A stretch of 64,000 nt of DNA from Cryptomeria japonica (taxonomy: Eukaryota; Streptophyta; Pinopsida; Cupressales; Cupressaceae): contig NC_081410.1 of NCBI RefSeq assembly GCF_030272615.1, forward strand, positions 503,926,942-503,990,941, written 5' to 3'. The notes below the pieces were generated by a model. It did not search any database, was not told the origin of the DNA, and saw only the letters and a list, made by a program, of their open reading frames with translations. The translations under genes were made by a program, and so were the position numbers. Below are positions 46,378-59,605 of this stretch, in pieces (the first letter of the stretch is position 1; the number at the start of each line of letters is the position of its first letter).

Positions 46378-47811
46378 TGTAGACACCTAAAAATGGTCAA
46401 CGCTTGCGGAGTCATACTTTAACATTTGCGCATTGCCTCATTTTAGGTTTTTGCGTCGCATTAATATTTTCTCCTATGTCACACACTTGGTTTTTATCAT
46501 TTGTGAGCATCCAGTCATTCTTCTACATTCTTCATTCGTCTCGCTCTCAAATTTGGTCTTAGTGACAACACTATCCAGTTATGATTTTGATCGATTTTAT
46601 CCTATTACATCAATGTGCGTGCTCATTTATCATCATTTTGGACATCGTCAATCCTAATTAGGGTTTAGTCCTCTTATCAATCTTATCATTCGGCGATCGA
46701 TTTGTCATCGATCGTTGTTATGTTCGATCTTGTCATTTTGCGATCGATTTGTCATCGATCGTTGTTTGTCTCAATTATGTCAATTTGGATCAATTAGTCA
46801 TTGTTCCTCATCAATTGGTCCATTTATCAATCAAATCATTTATCACATTGGTCCTTTGTTAATCCGAATCATGATCGAGTGAATTATCTTTCATTAAGAC
46901 CTAATTGTCATCCTTGCATTGCTAATTCATCTTCTAGGGTTTTATGAGTTATTCATTTAATCCTGTTTGTCATTTCTCTCTCTAGGTTAAATAAATTATT
47001 TATTTATCCTAGGTCTTCGAGTCACAATTAAATATTTATTTAATTGGCTAATTATTCCTCTTTTTGTGAGTTAATTAATAAATGACAAATTATTAATTAA
47101 TTTACCTAATTCCTCATTTTCTAATTTCCTAATTCCTATTTTCTAATTTTCTAATTTTCCTAATTTCTAATTCAATTTCCTCCTATTTTTGTAAATTAAT
47201 TAATGAATGAGAAATTATTAATTAATTTACCTAATTCTCATCAATTTCCTAATTTCCAAGTCATTATTTCCAACTTAATTTTCTAATTTCTCCTAAATTC
47301 CTAAATGTCTATTTCTATTTCAAAATCTTTTCATAAATCCTTGCATAGCAATTTGTCATACACATGTCATAATTTTGCTATTCTTGATTTGAATTTCCAT
47401 TCGAATCATTATCATGCTAATTTGATCTTTTCTCCAATTTTTCTATAAATTGGATGATTTTTCTTCAATCAAGGGTAGTTACTTTGTCGAAATAATCGCT
47501 TTGTCAAAACAATCACATTTCGAGTACTCTTGCGCCATAATCTTGTCTATTTGCTTTCATCTCATGTGTATGCACTTGAAGGTGAGATCCACAAACAAAT
47601 GTTATTTGGAGAGGAAAGAAGAACAATGGAGCCACATGAAAGAAGCATTCAGATCCACATTTGGTTTGCATAGTATTTAGTTTTGAATGTTTTTCTTTTC
47701 ATGTCTTTATTGAGTGTGTTTAGGATAGAACATTACATTTAAGCTTTTGTGATTGAGCTAATGATTAGTATTTTGATTTGTTTGTGATGATTCCCAAATT
47801 CCTATGCTACA
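46378..47811 (+). repeat. 5' LTR of Tat element
   Basis: Starts TGTAGACACCTAAAAATGG, ends CCTATGCTACA. It carries paired GCGATCGATTTGTCATCGAT words and a TTAATTAAT-rich middle, and a TATA box TATAAAT at 47444-47450. Confidence 0.95.
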
Positions 47812-49862
47812 TTAATTGGTGAACCCGATGTGAACACTAACCATCTAACCCCTTAACTGTGTTTTTGAGTTGTTTTGCAGGTCAAAAACCCAAAAACAGG
47901 GTAATGCAGGGATTTCTGGGGACTTCTGCACCTGTGTAAGACAACTTGCACCTGTGTTAAGCAACTTGTGCCTATGTTGAAGACATTATGTGCCTGTGTC
48001 ATGACTTTTGTGCATGTGTAAAGTCCAGAACAGAGGTAAAAATGCAATGTTTTACTTGAAAATTGTCTTGATTTTGCATTTTGTTTTCTGTGTTTTGGTT
48101 TTTGGTACTAATTATCTATGCAACATCTTGGCATACGCATGGAAAAGACAACAAATGAAACTACTAACATGTTTTATGCAGAATCGATAGTCAAAGAATA
48201 AGCACTTCAAACTTCTAACTTGGGTTTTGCAGGTTGCCTTGGAGAAACAACTAAACTTGGTGTTTGTCATTAATGTTTTAGGCACCTAGTGATTTTTAAA
48301 TAGGTTGGAATGAACATGTTTCTTCTTTGATTGTTGAGTGTGACATTGGAGTAGGAGAGTATGCTCTCATCCTTCTTAGGGTGATCAGAAATCTAGATCT
48401 TCGATACCATGCTCGTGTCTTTGATTGTGCGTCTCCTTTAGAGGGTCTGCCTTCCCGACCATTTGCTTTTGCAAGCAAGTGATAATCGTGAGAAGGGAAC
48501 AACCCAAAGTGAGTACGGCTAGAATACCTTGGCATTCTAACTCACTATAAAAAAATACCCGATGAGCGAAAGCTTTGAAGGAAGGGTTACGTGGGAATTG
48601 TAGTTACTTGGGAAGTGATGACCCTTGAACTCTTTCTCATATCAACATCTAAGTAGGGCCTCTTGGTCTAAATCGTGCTTGCGTGACTACATTTGTTTGG
48701 TATCTTGATGGGCTTAATGTCTCAATCATGCTTGTGTGACATCAAGGAGTAACACTTAACAGAAATCCTGACTAAACACCTTGTTTTTAGAGGCCAAAAA
48801 CCCTTCTAGTTGCTTGAGAAGGACAAGTTTGGATACTTGGAAGAGATACTAAGTTCGCCATGGGGAGATTTCCATGAGGACTGATGCTTGGCTGCTCTGA
48901 GAAGTGAGTGCCGTGGAGGGGAGCCCGTGGGGTCAAGTATCTATGTATTCTCCTTGAATCCCATAATGAGTCTACATCTTAAGTACCTAATGTCCTTGCC
49001 TACCATAAGAAATGTGGGAATGAGCATGATTGTCTTGAGTCTAAGTTGTAATATCTTGTATTCTTTGCTTGTCAAAAGTTGAATTGTATCTCATTTCAAG
49101 AACAAAACAAATTGATCCAACATAAGATAAAACACAAGAGACATTCATCCAACAAAAGTTCAACAAGATTCAAAACTCATCTTCAAACATGGTTAGCAAA
49201 CATTGTTCAAAATCTTGTCTCAACATTCATGTCACTTACATTTAAGTTCATCCTAGGTTGCATTTTGCAAAATTCATTGTCAAGTACCAAGGTTAGGTTT
49301 CACCTAAGTCATACTCATTTGCATATCAATAAGGGTCATCCATTTGCATGTGTCCTCTTGCATTAAAGTCATACCATTGTCATACATTCATATTTGCATA
49401 CCCTAGGTCTCTTCATTAAGCTTAGGTTATTATCATATCATATTAGGGTCACTTGCATAGAAATTGTCCTTTTGCATATAGTCTCAAAACTAGGTTTTGT
49501 CATACTTGAGTAATACAAATCTTTGATAAACCCTAAGTCATTGTTAGGAAGTCTAGACCTTATTAAATCTTTTGTCCTTTTGTCATCAATATCATTTGGT
49601 CAAACCTAGCTTAGTATCCAAGCATATAGGGGAGACATTGTCACCTTGTCCTTTGTCACTTAGTCCTTTTGTCCTTTGAGGTCTAGACATCATTCCAATT
49701 TCCCAAGGGTCCCTCTCTTAGATTTGCATTCATAAGTTTGTCAAAATCTTGAAAAACAACCAAAAACATAGATTGCATTTTCATCTATTCAAGTTTGCAT
49801 TTAGTTGCATAGCATATATTGCCCTTGAAAAATTCCAAAAACATTGCATTTGCATAAGTGAC
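47812..49862 (+). other. Tat leader with primer site and short tandem motif
   Basis: Primer site TGGTGAACCCGATG starts at 47817, five bases after the LTR; the tRNA could not be named. At 47927-48022 a TGCACCTGTGT-like word recurs five times at 20-24 bp spacing. GGGAACAACCC (48497), CACTATAA (48541) and TGATGACCCTTGAA (48616) repeat the order seen in the leader at 24125-24590. No ORF is convincing before the gag start. Confidence 0.7.
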
Positions 49863-52800
49863 ATGCCTGTTGAGACAAGATCAAAATCTAAAAAGATGGG
49901 CGAACCAACGTATCAACCCATGGACAACATAGCAAATTCACAGTTTCAAACTAGTCAAACAGTACAAATTGAAGGTTCATCAAACACATCTCTACCACCA
50001 TATGGAACGGTTCAACTTGGACCACCTCCATTATATGAACCAATGTTTGTACCTATGAAACTAGGACATGGCAGTGTTCCACCAACTCCAAGAGGAAGTG
50101 CACCTTTCAATTGGAATCAACCACACCTGCAACATGATATTCAAACTCAAACATTATATGAAGAACAAACACTTTCACAAGGATTTGGTTCAGATCAAGG
50201 CATTCAACAAGAAATGAATCCAAATATCCAACCAGATTCTTCATCTGATTCTGATGCTTCTGATGATGTTGACATGTTCCTTCAAGATCCAAAGATAACA
50301 AAAAAGATGGATAAGTTCTTGAACAAGGTCTTTAAGATGTTTCCACAAAAGTATCTTAACATGATGAGTAATGTGACATCTTCAAGTGACCAAATCAATG
50401 TGCAAGAACAATAAAGTGGTGAGTTGTTAAGTTTCTCTCCGCATCCAAATGAAGAAAATACACGACAAGCAACTCAACCTACATTGATGAGTAAACGTGC
50501 TTCAAAGGCATTGACAGTGACCATTCCTTAGAAGTCACCATTTGAGACAATAAATAATCCACTATTCAAATCAACACCTGTAGCACAAGATCAAATGAAG
50601 ACCACACCAATATTGATAGCTGTCCCTCAACAAGAAGTGGTTCCTTACATGCATAAAATTGGATCAAAATCTAAGATGCAAGAAAGCTTCACAACTGGGA
50701 TGCCTGATATCACCAATGTCCAAAACAATTCCACAATGCAACAAAGTTCTTATGTCCCATTAAGTTCAATATCTTTGCCAAACACTATTGTGATAGATCC
50801 TTCGATAATGGCGACACGAAGAGCTATGGATAGTGGTTTGCATCAACAACAATTGTTGCAACAATTGAGTAATACGCAAAAGGTACAATCGAATGTGCAA
50901 ACAAGTAATGTGCAACAACAACAATTTCGCATTCGACAACAAATTGCAGTGCCTTCAGCACCATTACAAGTTAATGCAAACTTGCAACCATCACAATGGA
51001 TTGGACAAACAACACAACAAGTTAATGCAAGTGCTATACCCCATCCTAAGGAGAAGCAATGAAAACCACCTAAACAAAGTTTTTTACAAATGATGGGATA
51101 TACACCACGACAACAATTGGCACAAAGTCAACAAATTCCGATCCGTTAGCCTCAACACCAACATGTGCCACAATATGTGCCAAGGCAAACAAGCTATCCT
51201 ACTTCACAACCGTAATTGGCGCCTGTGCAATATCAACAACCTACTCAATTGCAATATCAACCTAGGCTCCAAGAAGCACAACAACAAGGTCGATATCAAG
51301 GCATAGCACAACCGCAACAACAAGAGATGTACCAAGAACATTATATGCTGGAGACACCAAAAACGACCATTTCAGAGTATCAACAACCGATCGAAAATGC
51401 GATGTATCGACAAAGAATGCCAACCGGGATTAATGATGGACCTCCAAAATCTGATACAATTGCACAACAACTTGAGAAGTTGCAACGAAAAGTTGATGCA
51501 TTAGAAACTAAAGGAACAAAGAAGTTGTATACAGATCAAGATTTATGTCCTAATCCATTTGACAAGAGTGTATACATGCCTCCATTCCCTAAGCATTTTG
51601 AGGCACCTAATTTTGAGAAATATAAAGGGAATGGCAATCCAAAAGATCACATTCGTGCATTTTTCATGGCATGTACTGAAGTGAGCTATGACAACACCTA
51701 TTTAATGCGATTATTTGCACGAAGTCTCATAGGACAAGCCATGGATTGGTATTCGCATCTGCCAAGAAATATAAAAACTTGGTCTGAATTGGCTCAAAAG
51801 TTTTTATCTCATTTCGCATTCAACATCGATAGTGACGTGACCATGTTAGACTTATGCAACACCAAGAAAAAGCAAGGTGAATCATTAGTGACTTTCTTGC
51901 AATGATGGCGAAGCTTGTATAGTCGTTCTTCTCTCGATATACCCGAAGAACAACAAGTGAATCTGTTTATCCAGAATGTGGTCCCAAAAATGATGTATGA
52001 GCTAAAATTGGAAAGTCCCAGTACTATAGAGAAACTCATTAAGAAAGGAATGAGCATTGAAACGGCTCTTGTAGATAAAGGAATTATCAAGCTCAATAAA
52101 GACAGTGACAACACAAATTATTCAGGGGACAGAAACAGATTTTGGTATAAGAACAAGAATGTCACTAATGATGGAGTTGTTGATTTAAGAGCGGTAAATG
52201 CAAATCAACCCCCATTCACGATCAAGAAATTGAGTGTTCCTAATATGTCAACTATGGAACAAAATCAAGCACCAATGAGCAATGTTACTCAACAACCGCA
52301 ATACCAACAACATGCTCAACAATATAATCAACAACAAGGCCAACAACAAAACCAGCATCGCAAACCTTTCCGATCAAGGGATGGGCCTCCTCGACAATTT
52401 ACACCATTGGGAGAGCCTATTGAGTCGGTAATGAAGTAATTAATACAAGCAAAATTTATTAAGCTACCAGATATCAAGGCAGAACCAGTGGTAAAACCGC
52501 ATTGGTGGAATGATAATGCATACTATGAGTATCATCAGTCCAAAGGACATAAAACTACATCATGTTTTCAATTGAAACATATGATTCAAGATTTATTAGA
52601 GCAAGGAGTAATTGAGGTGGATCCACCCCATGCAACTTCTAACACAGATCATACTATTTTCAAAACTCCTTTGCTTGATCATGACAAGGGTAAAGCGTCT
52701 TCTTCCAACTCTGCCCAAACAGAAAATTATGCAAATACTAGTTATAACAATGTCATTAATTGTTTTCGTGCGTCAAATGAGTATGTTTCCACCCTGAGAA

Positions 52801-53175
52801 TAAAGGGACAAGATCCTTCTTGCGCAGTCACCACTCATCGATCCAAAATAGTCCTGAAAGGAGCTCCTGCAGCTCCTCCCAAGCCAACTCCTGCAAGTCA
52901 GTATAATCTTTTGGATCATCTAGGAAAGACACCTACACAAATATCAATCCTTGAGTTATTAAAAATGTCCCCCATGCATCGTACAGTCCTGGATAAAGCT
53001 TTAATTGAGTCCACTGTCCTGACAGATATTGATGTTGACCAGTTTCAAGCCTGGATTGGACATCTAGTTGTTTCCCAAAATGTCGCATTTTCTGACAATG
53101 ATATCTCACCTGATAAGCTCCCTCACAATGATCCTTTACACCTTGAAGTCTTTGTTCATAACTGCAAAATCTGAC
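49863..53175 (+). pseudogene. Tat gag
   Basis: The start is MPVETRSKSKK at 49863. A Gln/Pro-rich N-terminal region (to about 51530) is followed by the Ty3/gypsy capsid core: FEAPNFEKYKGNGNPKDHIR, LFARSLIGQAMDWYSHLP, WSELAQKFLSHF. Then comes a zinc-knuckle-like YEYHQSKGHKTTSCFQLKH, with the first Cys replaced by Tyr (as seen). Known role: forms the particle that packages element RNA. Stops at about 50412, 50529, 51061, 51147, 51211, 51903, 52438 and 53172 break it. The one at 51903 sits where RWR is expected, so CGA to TGA fits. Gln codons in the N-terminal part explain the TAA/TAG stops in the same way. Confidence 0.85.
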
Positions 53176-54846
53176 GAGTCTTGATAGATGGCGGAGCGGG
53201 TCTTAATATTTGCACCTTGAGAGTGGTCATTGGCCTTGGATATACAGAAAATGACATTGATGCTTCCAAAAGAGTAACAATCAAAGCATATGATGATGCT
53301 GAGCGCCCATCCAAAGGGATAATTACATTGCCTATCAGAGTTGGTCCAGTGATAGAAAACACTTTCCTACAGGTCCTAGACCTTGATCTCCCTTATAATA
53401 TGATCCTTGGCCGACCATGGATCCATGTAATGAAAGCAGTTCCATCCACCTATCATCAATGTTTAAAATATCCTTACAATGGAACTGAGATAACAATTCT
53501 GGGAGATCCTAATCCATTTCAATTTTGTGCTACTCTAAAGGATACCCCTCAGCAGCAAGTCCCAGTCAATAGAGAGGCCAAATCACATAGCTATGTGGAT
53601 CCTAATCAATTGTTAGATGTTGTCAAAGGAAAATTGAAGATACAGGACCAAGGGTGTGCAAAATATTCAATGGATCAAACATTCCTCATTGGGAATTTAC
53701 CAATATCTCCAAAATCATATGGCAAACCGCATTTATTGCAAAAGGAACCTAAGGTCATTATTCAATATCAGCCTCCCACTACATTTACAAGATGGGGTGA
53801 ACTTGACAAAGAAACTGTAGATGATGATGTCATAGATTGGATTTATAAAGATCCAACTGAGACCCCACCTGTCAGATTGCTAGTGGAACGATACGACAAA
53901 GGAATTTACTATGCTGCAAAAGAAAGGATATGATGGTTGCAGTGGCTTAGGCCTGAACAACAATGGAAGGCTAGAACCTGTCATACCCAAGAGGCAGCCT
54001 CCAACTTTAGGGTTAGGTTTTGTACCATTGCGAATTGGATCTACATCTACCAAAGTGCCCACGTGTAGAAAAGGGCATGATTCTGACGATGAAATAACAC
54101 CTGAGGATACCCGACCCGAAACCGATTCCAATGAATGGGAGTGGAGTTCTTTTTCTTCTAGCTCCTATGCACTCGACAATATTTTCATTAACCCTGATAA
54201 TTTGCCTATGGAAGACAAACATGAAATAACTCCTCTTCCTAAAACATGTCCCCATGTTTGGATAGAGTCATTCTGGGATCCAAGCTCTGAATCCGATACA
54301 AGCAGTTCAGATAGTGATACCACAGATGTTCATATCTTTACCATATCAGCCCTCTCTCTCCTTACAACCGATGATGACATGCCCCTCATCTATCCCCAGC
54401 TTATCCAACATGACCAACAAGAACCACTCACATTGGACTGTTTTCAAAATGACGAAGCAATTGCAGAATTCCTTGGACTACGGGAAGGCATACCACAAGG
54501 TGATCATAAGGCAGGATTTGCTATTGACCTGGATTCCACAGCATATTTTGGGGAGTCAGTTCCCTCTTCCAGTCATCAAAATGAAAAAAGAAAAGAAATA
54601 GTAAAAAATCAAAAGAATAGATCTCTGAGTGAAAACCGTAAGGCACTCTCTGATCATACAAAAGTCAAAATAAAAGATGTACCTGTAGGTGAAAACCTCT
54701 CTGAGGCGCCCAAAGGTGGAAGAGTGGACATACCCCTATCAAGTCAGGACAAATCAAAATTGCTTGTGGAAATAACCAAGGAAATCAATTTAGGTACACC
54801 TGACAACCCTAAGGTCATTCATTTTGCCGCTTCTCTATCACAATAA
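53176..54846 (+). pseudogene. Tat protease and G-patch/linker
   Basis: The aspartic protease starts RVLIDGGAGLNI (active-site D-G-G in place of the usual D-x-G/S) and continues FLQVLDLDLPYNMILGRPWI. It processes the polyprotein. After a frame overlap at 53911-53933 a G-patch-like segment follows (KKGYDGCSGLGLNNNGRLEP, GLGF), then a long acidic Ser-rich linker (SSESDTSSSDSDTTD) up to a stop at 54846. Whether the overlap is a natural shift or an indel cannot be told from one copy. Confidence 0.8.
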
Positions 54847-54849
54847 GAA

Positions 54850-57800
54850 AAAATAGATTTTGTCAATTTCTTTCTTAAGAAGAAGATCAGCTTTGCATGG
54901 TCCTATGCAGATATGCCTGGCCTCGATCCAGAATTAGTTCTTCATCATTTGCCACTAAAAGCCGATGCCAAGCCTGTCAAACAGAAACTTAGAAAGATGC
55001 ATCCCCAGGTGGCTCTTTTGGTCAAGGTGGAACTAAAAAATTACTAGATGTGGGCTTTATTAGACCCATTGATTATGCGGATTGGATTTCAAATTTAGTA
55101 CCAGTTAGCAAAGTAACTGGGGGCATCAAAATCTGCACAGATTTTTGGGATCTCAATAAAGCATGCCCTAAAGATGATTTTCCATTGCCAAATATTGATA
55201 TCATAGTTGACATGACTGTTGGATATGAGATGCTTTCATTAATGGATGGTTTCTCTGGCTATAACCAAATTCGCATTGCTCTTGAAGATCAACATAAGAC
55301 AACATTCACCTATGCTTGGGGCACCTACTATTGGAATGTGATGCCCTTCGGTCTTAAAAATGCAAGCGCAACATATCAAAGAGCAATGACGACAATTTTT
55401 CATGATTTCATGCACACTTTGATGGAGGACTATGTTGATGACTTGTTATGCAAATCTATCACCAGAGATAGTCATCTAGCCATCCTAGGCCCGATCTTTG
55501 ACTGAATGGAGACTTACAAGCTCAGACTTAATCCAAAGAAATGTGTCTTTGGTGTCATAGCTCGCAAATTACTAGGGTACATTATTTCTCACAAAGGCAT
55601 TGAGGTCGACCCTGCCAAGGTTAAAGCAATAATGGATATGCCTCCACCTTCAAACCTCTGGCAATTAAGAAGTCTGCAAGGAAAGCTCCAATCAATTCGC
55701 CGCTTCATAGCTCAGTTGGTCGACAAATGTCATCCATTCCAACATCTACTGCACAAAGGTGTCGCTTTCAAATGGACTGAGCAATGTCAATCAGCCTTTC
55801 AAGCTCTCAAAGACTATTTGCTGTCGCCGCCTATTCTAATGCCTCCGATAGATGGAAAGCCATTCATGTTGTATATTTCTACAACTGAAATGGCATTAGG
55901 AGTTCTCTTAGCCCAACAAGATGAGAACGGAAAAGAGCGAGCTATTTACTATATGAGCCGGACACTGGTAGGCTATGACCTAAATTATTCAACTATTGAA
56001 AGGGCATGCTTAGCAGTGGTATTTGCAACACAGAAGCTCCGGCATTATATGTTAAGCCACCAAACATTGTTGGTTGCAAAAATTGATCCCTTAAAATACT
56101 TGCTTAGCCGAGCAGCTTTGACGGGTCACCTAGCAAAGTGGGTCATGATTCTTAGTGAATTTGATATTGAGTATATGGAGCGAAAGGCGATAAAAGGACA
56201 AGTCATAGCAGATCAACTTGCAGAGGCTCCTATTTCTGATGATCATCCCATGTTGACCGATTTTCCAGATGAATCAGTCTTTGCTTTCACATCCTCTAAT
56301 GAATGGAAGTTATACTTTGATGGGTCCCATACCAGGTTCGGGTCTGGAGCAGGCACCTTGTTTGTCACCCCTCAAGGTGATGCTATTCCAAAGTCCTACA
56401 GAATAACTTTTCATTGTACCAATAACATTGCAGAGTATGAAGCACTAGTTACAGGACTCCGAGTAGCAATCCACTGGAACATCACGCATTTGCAAGTCTA
56501 TGGAGATTCTCAATTAGTCATCCGACAAGTGAATGATGACTACGAAATAAAAGATGAAAAGCTTATTCCCTATAAGCACATGGTAGATTTCTTCAAGACA
56601 AAATTCACGGCTATCCATTTCAGTCAAGTTCCAAGAATGCAAAACAAGTCAGCAGATGCGATGGCTATGATTGCTTCCATGTTGAATATGCCCCACAATA
56701 TGGACAAATGTGAATTTTTAGTCGAACAATTGCTGGTCCCTTCTTTTGAGATTCTGACAATGGATGTGATGTGCATTCTTGTTGGTCCCAACTCCCCATG
56801 GTACAATGACATATATCAATATTTAAAATCCCAAACCTTACCACCTAACCTTTTCGCTAACCAACGCCGAGCCTTTATCCAACAAACAGCCAAATATGTC
56901 ATCATCGCTGACACCCTTTACCGCCGTTCTTTTGACCATACCCTCCTCAGGTGTTTGGATTCTGACGAAGGACAAACGGATTTACACGAGGTTCACGATG
57001 GTATATGTGGAGGCCATTTCAATAGTCTAAGCTTAGCCAAAAAGTTGATTCGTGCTGGGTATTATTGGCCCACTCTGGAAAAAGATGTTCATGATTTTGT
57101 TAAGAAGTGCTACAAATGCCAGATTCATGGAAACTACATTCATGCACTAGCCCAAGAGCTTCATTCTGTCATATCTCCGTGGCCCTTTTCTCAATGGGGA
57201 TTGGATCTTATTAGCAAGATTCACCCGACATCTGCAAATGGACACAAGTTCATCATTACAGCCACAGAGTATTTTACAAAATGGATCGAGGCCATCCCCA
57301 TGACTTATATCACTGGTGTCCAAATTTCAAAATTCTTGCTGAATTATATCATATGTTGGTATGGGGTCCCCCTTGCCATAGTCACAGATAATGGTCATCC
57401 CTTCAAGAATAAAGATGTCAAGGAACTCTGTGAAAAGTTTCATATCCAACACCGATTCTCTAGTCCGTACTATCCACAGGGGAATGGTCAAGCTGAAGCA
57501 TCAAATAAAACCATTATCAAGATCCTGAAGAAGGTTGTCAATGATGCTGGTTGAGATTGGCATGTACAGTTGAATCCAGCACTATGGGCCTATCACACTT
57601 CTATCCACACACCTACTGGCGCAATGCCTTATTCCTTGGTGTATGGTGCGGAAGCTATTTTACCCTTGGAAGTGGAGATTCCTTCCTTGCATGTTTCCTT
57701 GCAACATCTGATTGATGATGAGACACACAGAGCCTCTCGACTGCATCAACTTGAGATGTTAGATGAGAAACATCAGACAACTTTAACACATTTGCAAGCA

Positions 57801-58058
57801 TATCAAAACCGTCTCCGTCGCTCTTATAATAAGAAGGTCAAAGGGTGACACTTCGAAGTGGGAGATCTGGTTGTAAAGGCAAACCCTAAGAATGCATAGT
57901 CTACTGACATCATCAAAGGCAAGTTTGAACCTAATTGGGTTGGGCCTTTCATAGTGACTGCAACATATGGCTCGGGGGCATATCAGCTTGCTACCCCAGA
58001 AGGTGAACCTCTGTCTGATCCTATAAACATCATGCATCTTCGCAAGTACTGGGCATAA
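54850..58058 (+). pseudogene. Tat pol: reverse transcriptase, RNase H, second RNase H, integrase
   Basis: RT: IDFVNFFLKKKISFAWSYAD, a one-base shift near 55040, then GFIRPIDYADWISNLVPV, LNKACPKDDFPLPNID, MPFGLKNASATYQRAM and the catalytic YVDD (about 55434). A TGA at 55503 stands where an Arg is expected. First RNase H: MLYISTTEMALGVLLAQQDE. Second, archaeal-type RNase H: LYFDGSHTRFGSGAGTLF, IAEYEALVTGLR, VYGDSQLVIRQVND. Integrase: HEVHDGICGGHFN...CYKCQIHGN zinc finger, core D (WGLDLISKIHP), D (IVTDNG) and E (QGNGQAEASNKT). The C-terminal region has stops at 57552, 57846 and 57898 and ends MHLRKYWA. Catalytic residues survive; the frame does not. Confidence 0.92.
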
Positions 58059-59590
58059 TTTGCTATCAGCACTTCTTCAAATATGATCCTGAAAAAATGC
58101 AAAAAAAATGGAAAAAGCAAAAAAATACAAAAAAATGGAAAAAGCAAAAAAATACAAAAAAATTGAAAAAGCAAAAAAATTTAAAAAGCAAAAAAAAGAG
58201 TACAAAAAGTAAAGAAAAATGATTTGCCCTCTAGTGAAAACCTGGCAAACAGGCACTTGGGGCAAGTACCTTTGTGAAAACTTGGCAAACAGGCGCCATG
58301 TGTAACATGAGATTGTTGCTCCGTCATCTATCATGACCTCTAAGCTATGCTTTCTCTCAGTCGGTTTCTCACGTCTATCTTTGTCTTGACCCAATGTTCT
58401 ATTCCAGGCCTGTTATTGGTCAACATCATTGTCTTGCATATTTTGGTTGTTGTACATATGTTTTGGTCCCGATCTATGTATGTCTTTCAGATGCGCATTG
58501 GGTGTGTTCCCCTTGTCATGATCGATCATTGGAACTTTTGAATTTAAAACCTAAAAAAAATCTCATAAAAATTGAAAAATGTCCTGAAAAAAATCTCATA
58601 AAAATTGAAAAATGTCCTGAAAAAAAAAATCTCATAAAAATTGCAAAATGTCCTAAAAAAAATCTCTAACAATCAAATAATGTCCTGAAAAAATCCCTAA
58701 AAATCAAATAATGTCCTGAAAAAATCCCTAAAAATCAAATAACATCTTGAAAAAATGAACACAAAAAAATTGTAAAAAATCACAAAGCAAAACAAAAAAC
58801 AAAAAAAAATTCAATGATCCCTTTGTGCATAGACAGATCACTGAGCATACATCCAACAACTCGCAATCCAACGCTGTGCTTTAATGAAATCATGCTTAAA
58901 TAGCTGAACTTTTTACTCAAACCAGACATTCACACTGATCGCAATTGTCATGTCAATCAACCTCAAAATCATTTGTCCTTGTCTCTACTAATATCATGGG
59001 TCTTATACAGGGTGTGGTATACTCGAAACCAGACTGTGTCCTGTCTTAGACGGGGTACCGCATGTCCTGAAACTAGACAACATGATCGTCCTATCAGCAC
59101 TTTCAACTTTTGACAACGAAGATCAAGGTGTTTGTTTGATTTGTTGGAATTTGTGCATCTTATCTTTTTATTGATTTATCTTTGGCTTCAATCATGTTCC
59201 TATGTTGCTCGATGATGTCACTAAGTGATTTAGAGTGACCGGGATGGTTCATGGTCCCTTTCTTTTTTGTTGTGATTGTTGTTTATCTGCGATCCATTTT
59301 GCTACATTAAAATAAAGGTTCTCACCTACAAAGTGCATTACTGAAAGAAAGTTTTCCTTCATCTCTAACTGTCCTCTGTTTAATTTCTTCTCACTAACAT
59401 TTCTTCCGTTAGTCTTGGCAGTCCGTTTGATCCGTTCGAACTTGTCATCTTCTGTCATTCTTATCGATCAATTGGCCTCTTTTCTAGATCTTTCCGGCCA
59501 ATTCCTCGAGGGGGCATGCATATGTCATTGTCATTGTCTGGGGCATTTTCATTATTGTTCTTTGAAACAATGCTCAGAATCGCATTGTCT
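58059..59590 (+). other. Tat 3' non-coding region with A-rich tandem repeats
   Basis: Three arrays are visible. One is a 27-bp A-rich unit (AAAAAGCAAAAAAATAC) at about 58090-58200. The second is GTGAAAACYTGGCAAACAGGC twice (58237 and 58275). The third, at about 58545-58750, has 31-33-bp units ending ATGTCCTGAAAAAA. No antisense ORF like the one in the other Tat copy was found. The polypurine tract follows. Confidence 0.75.
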
Positions 59591-59605
59591 CAAAGAGGGG
59601 CAAAA
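59591..59605 (+). other. Polypurine tract
   Basis: CAAAGAGGGGCAAAA directly before the 3' LTR; identical to the tract at 21438-21452. Confidence 0.9.
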
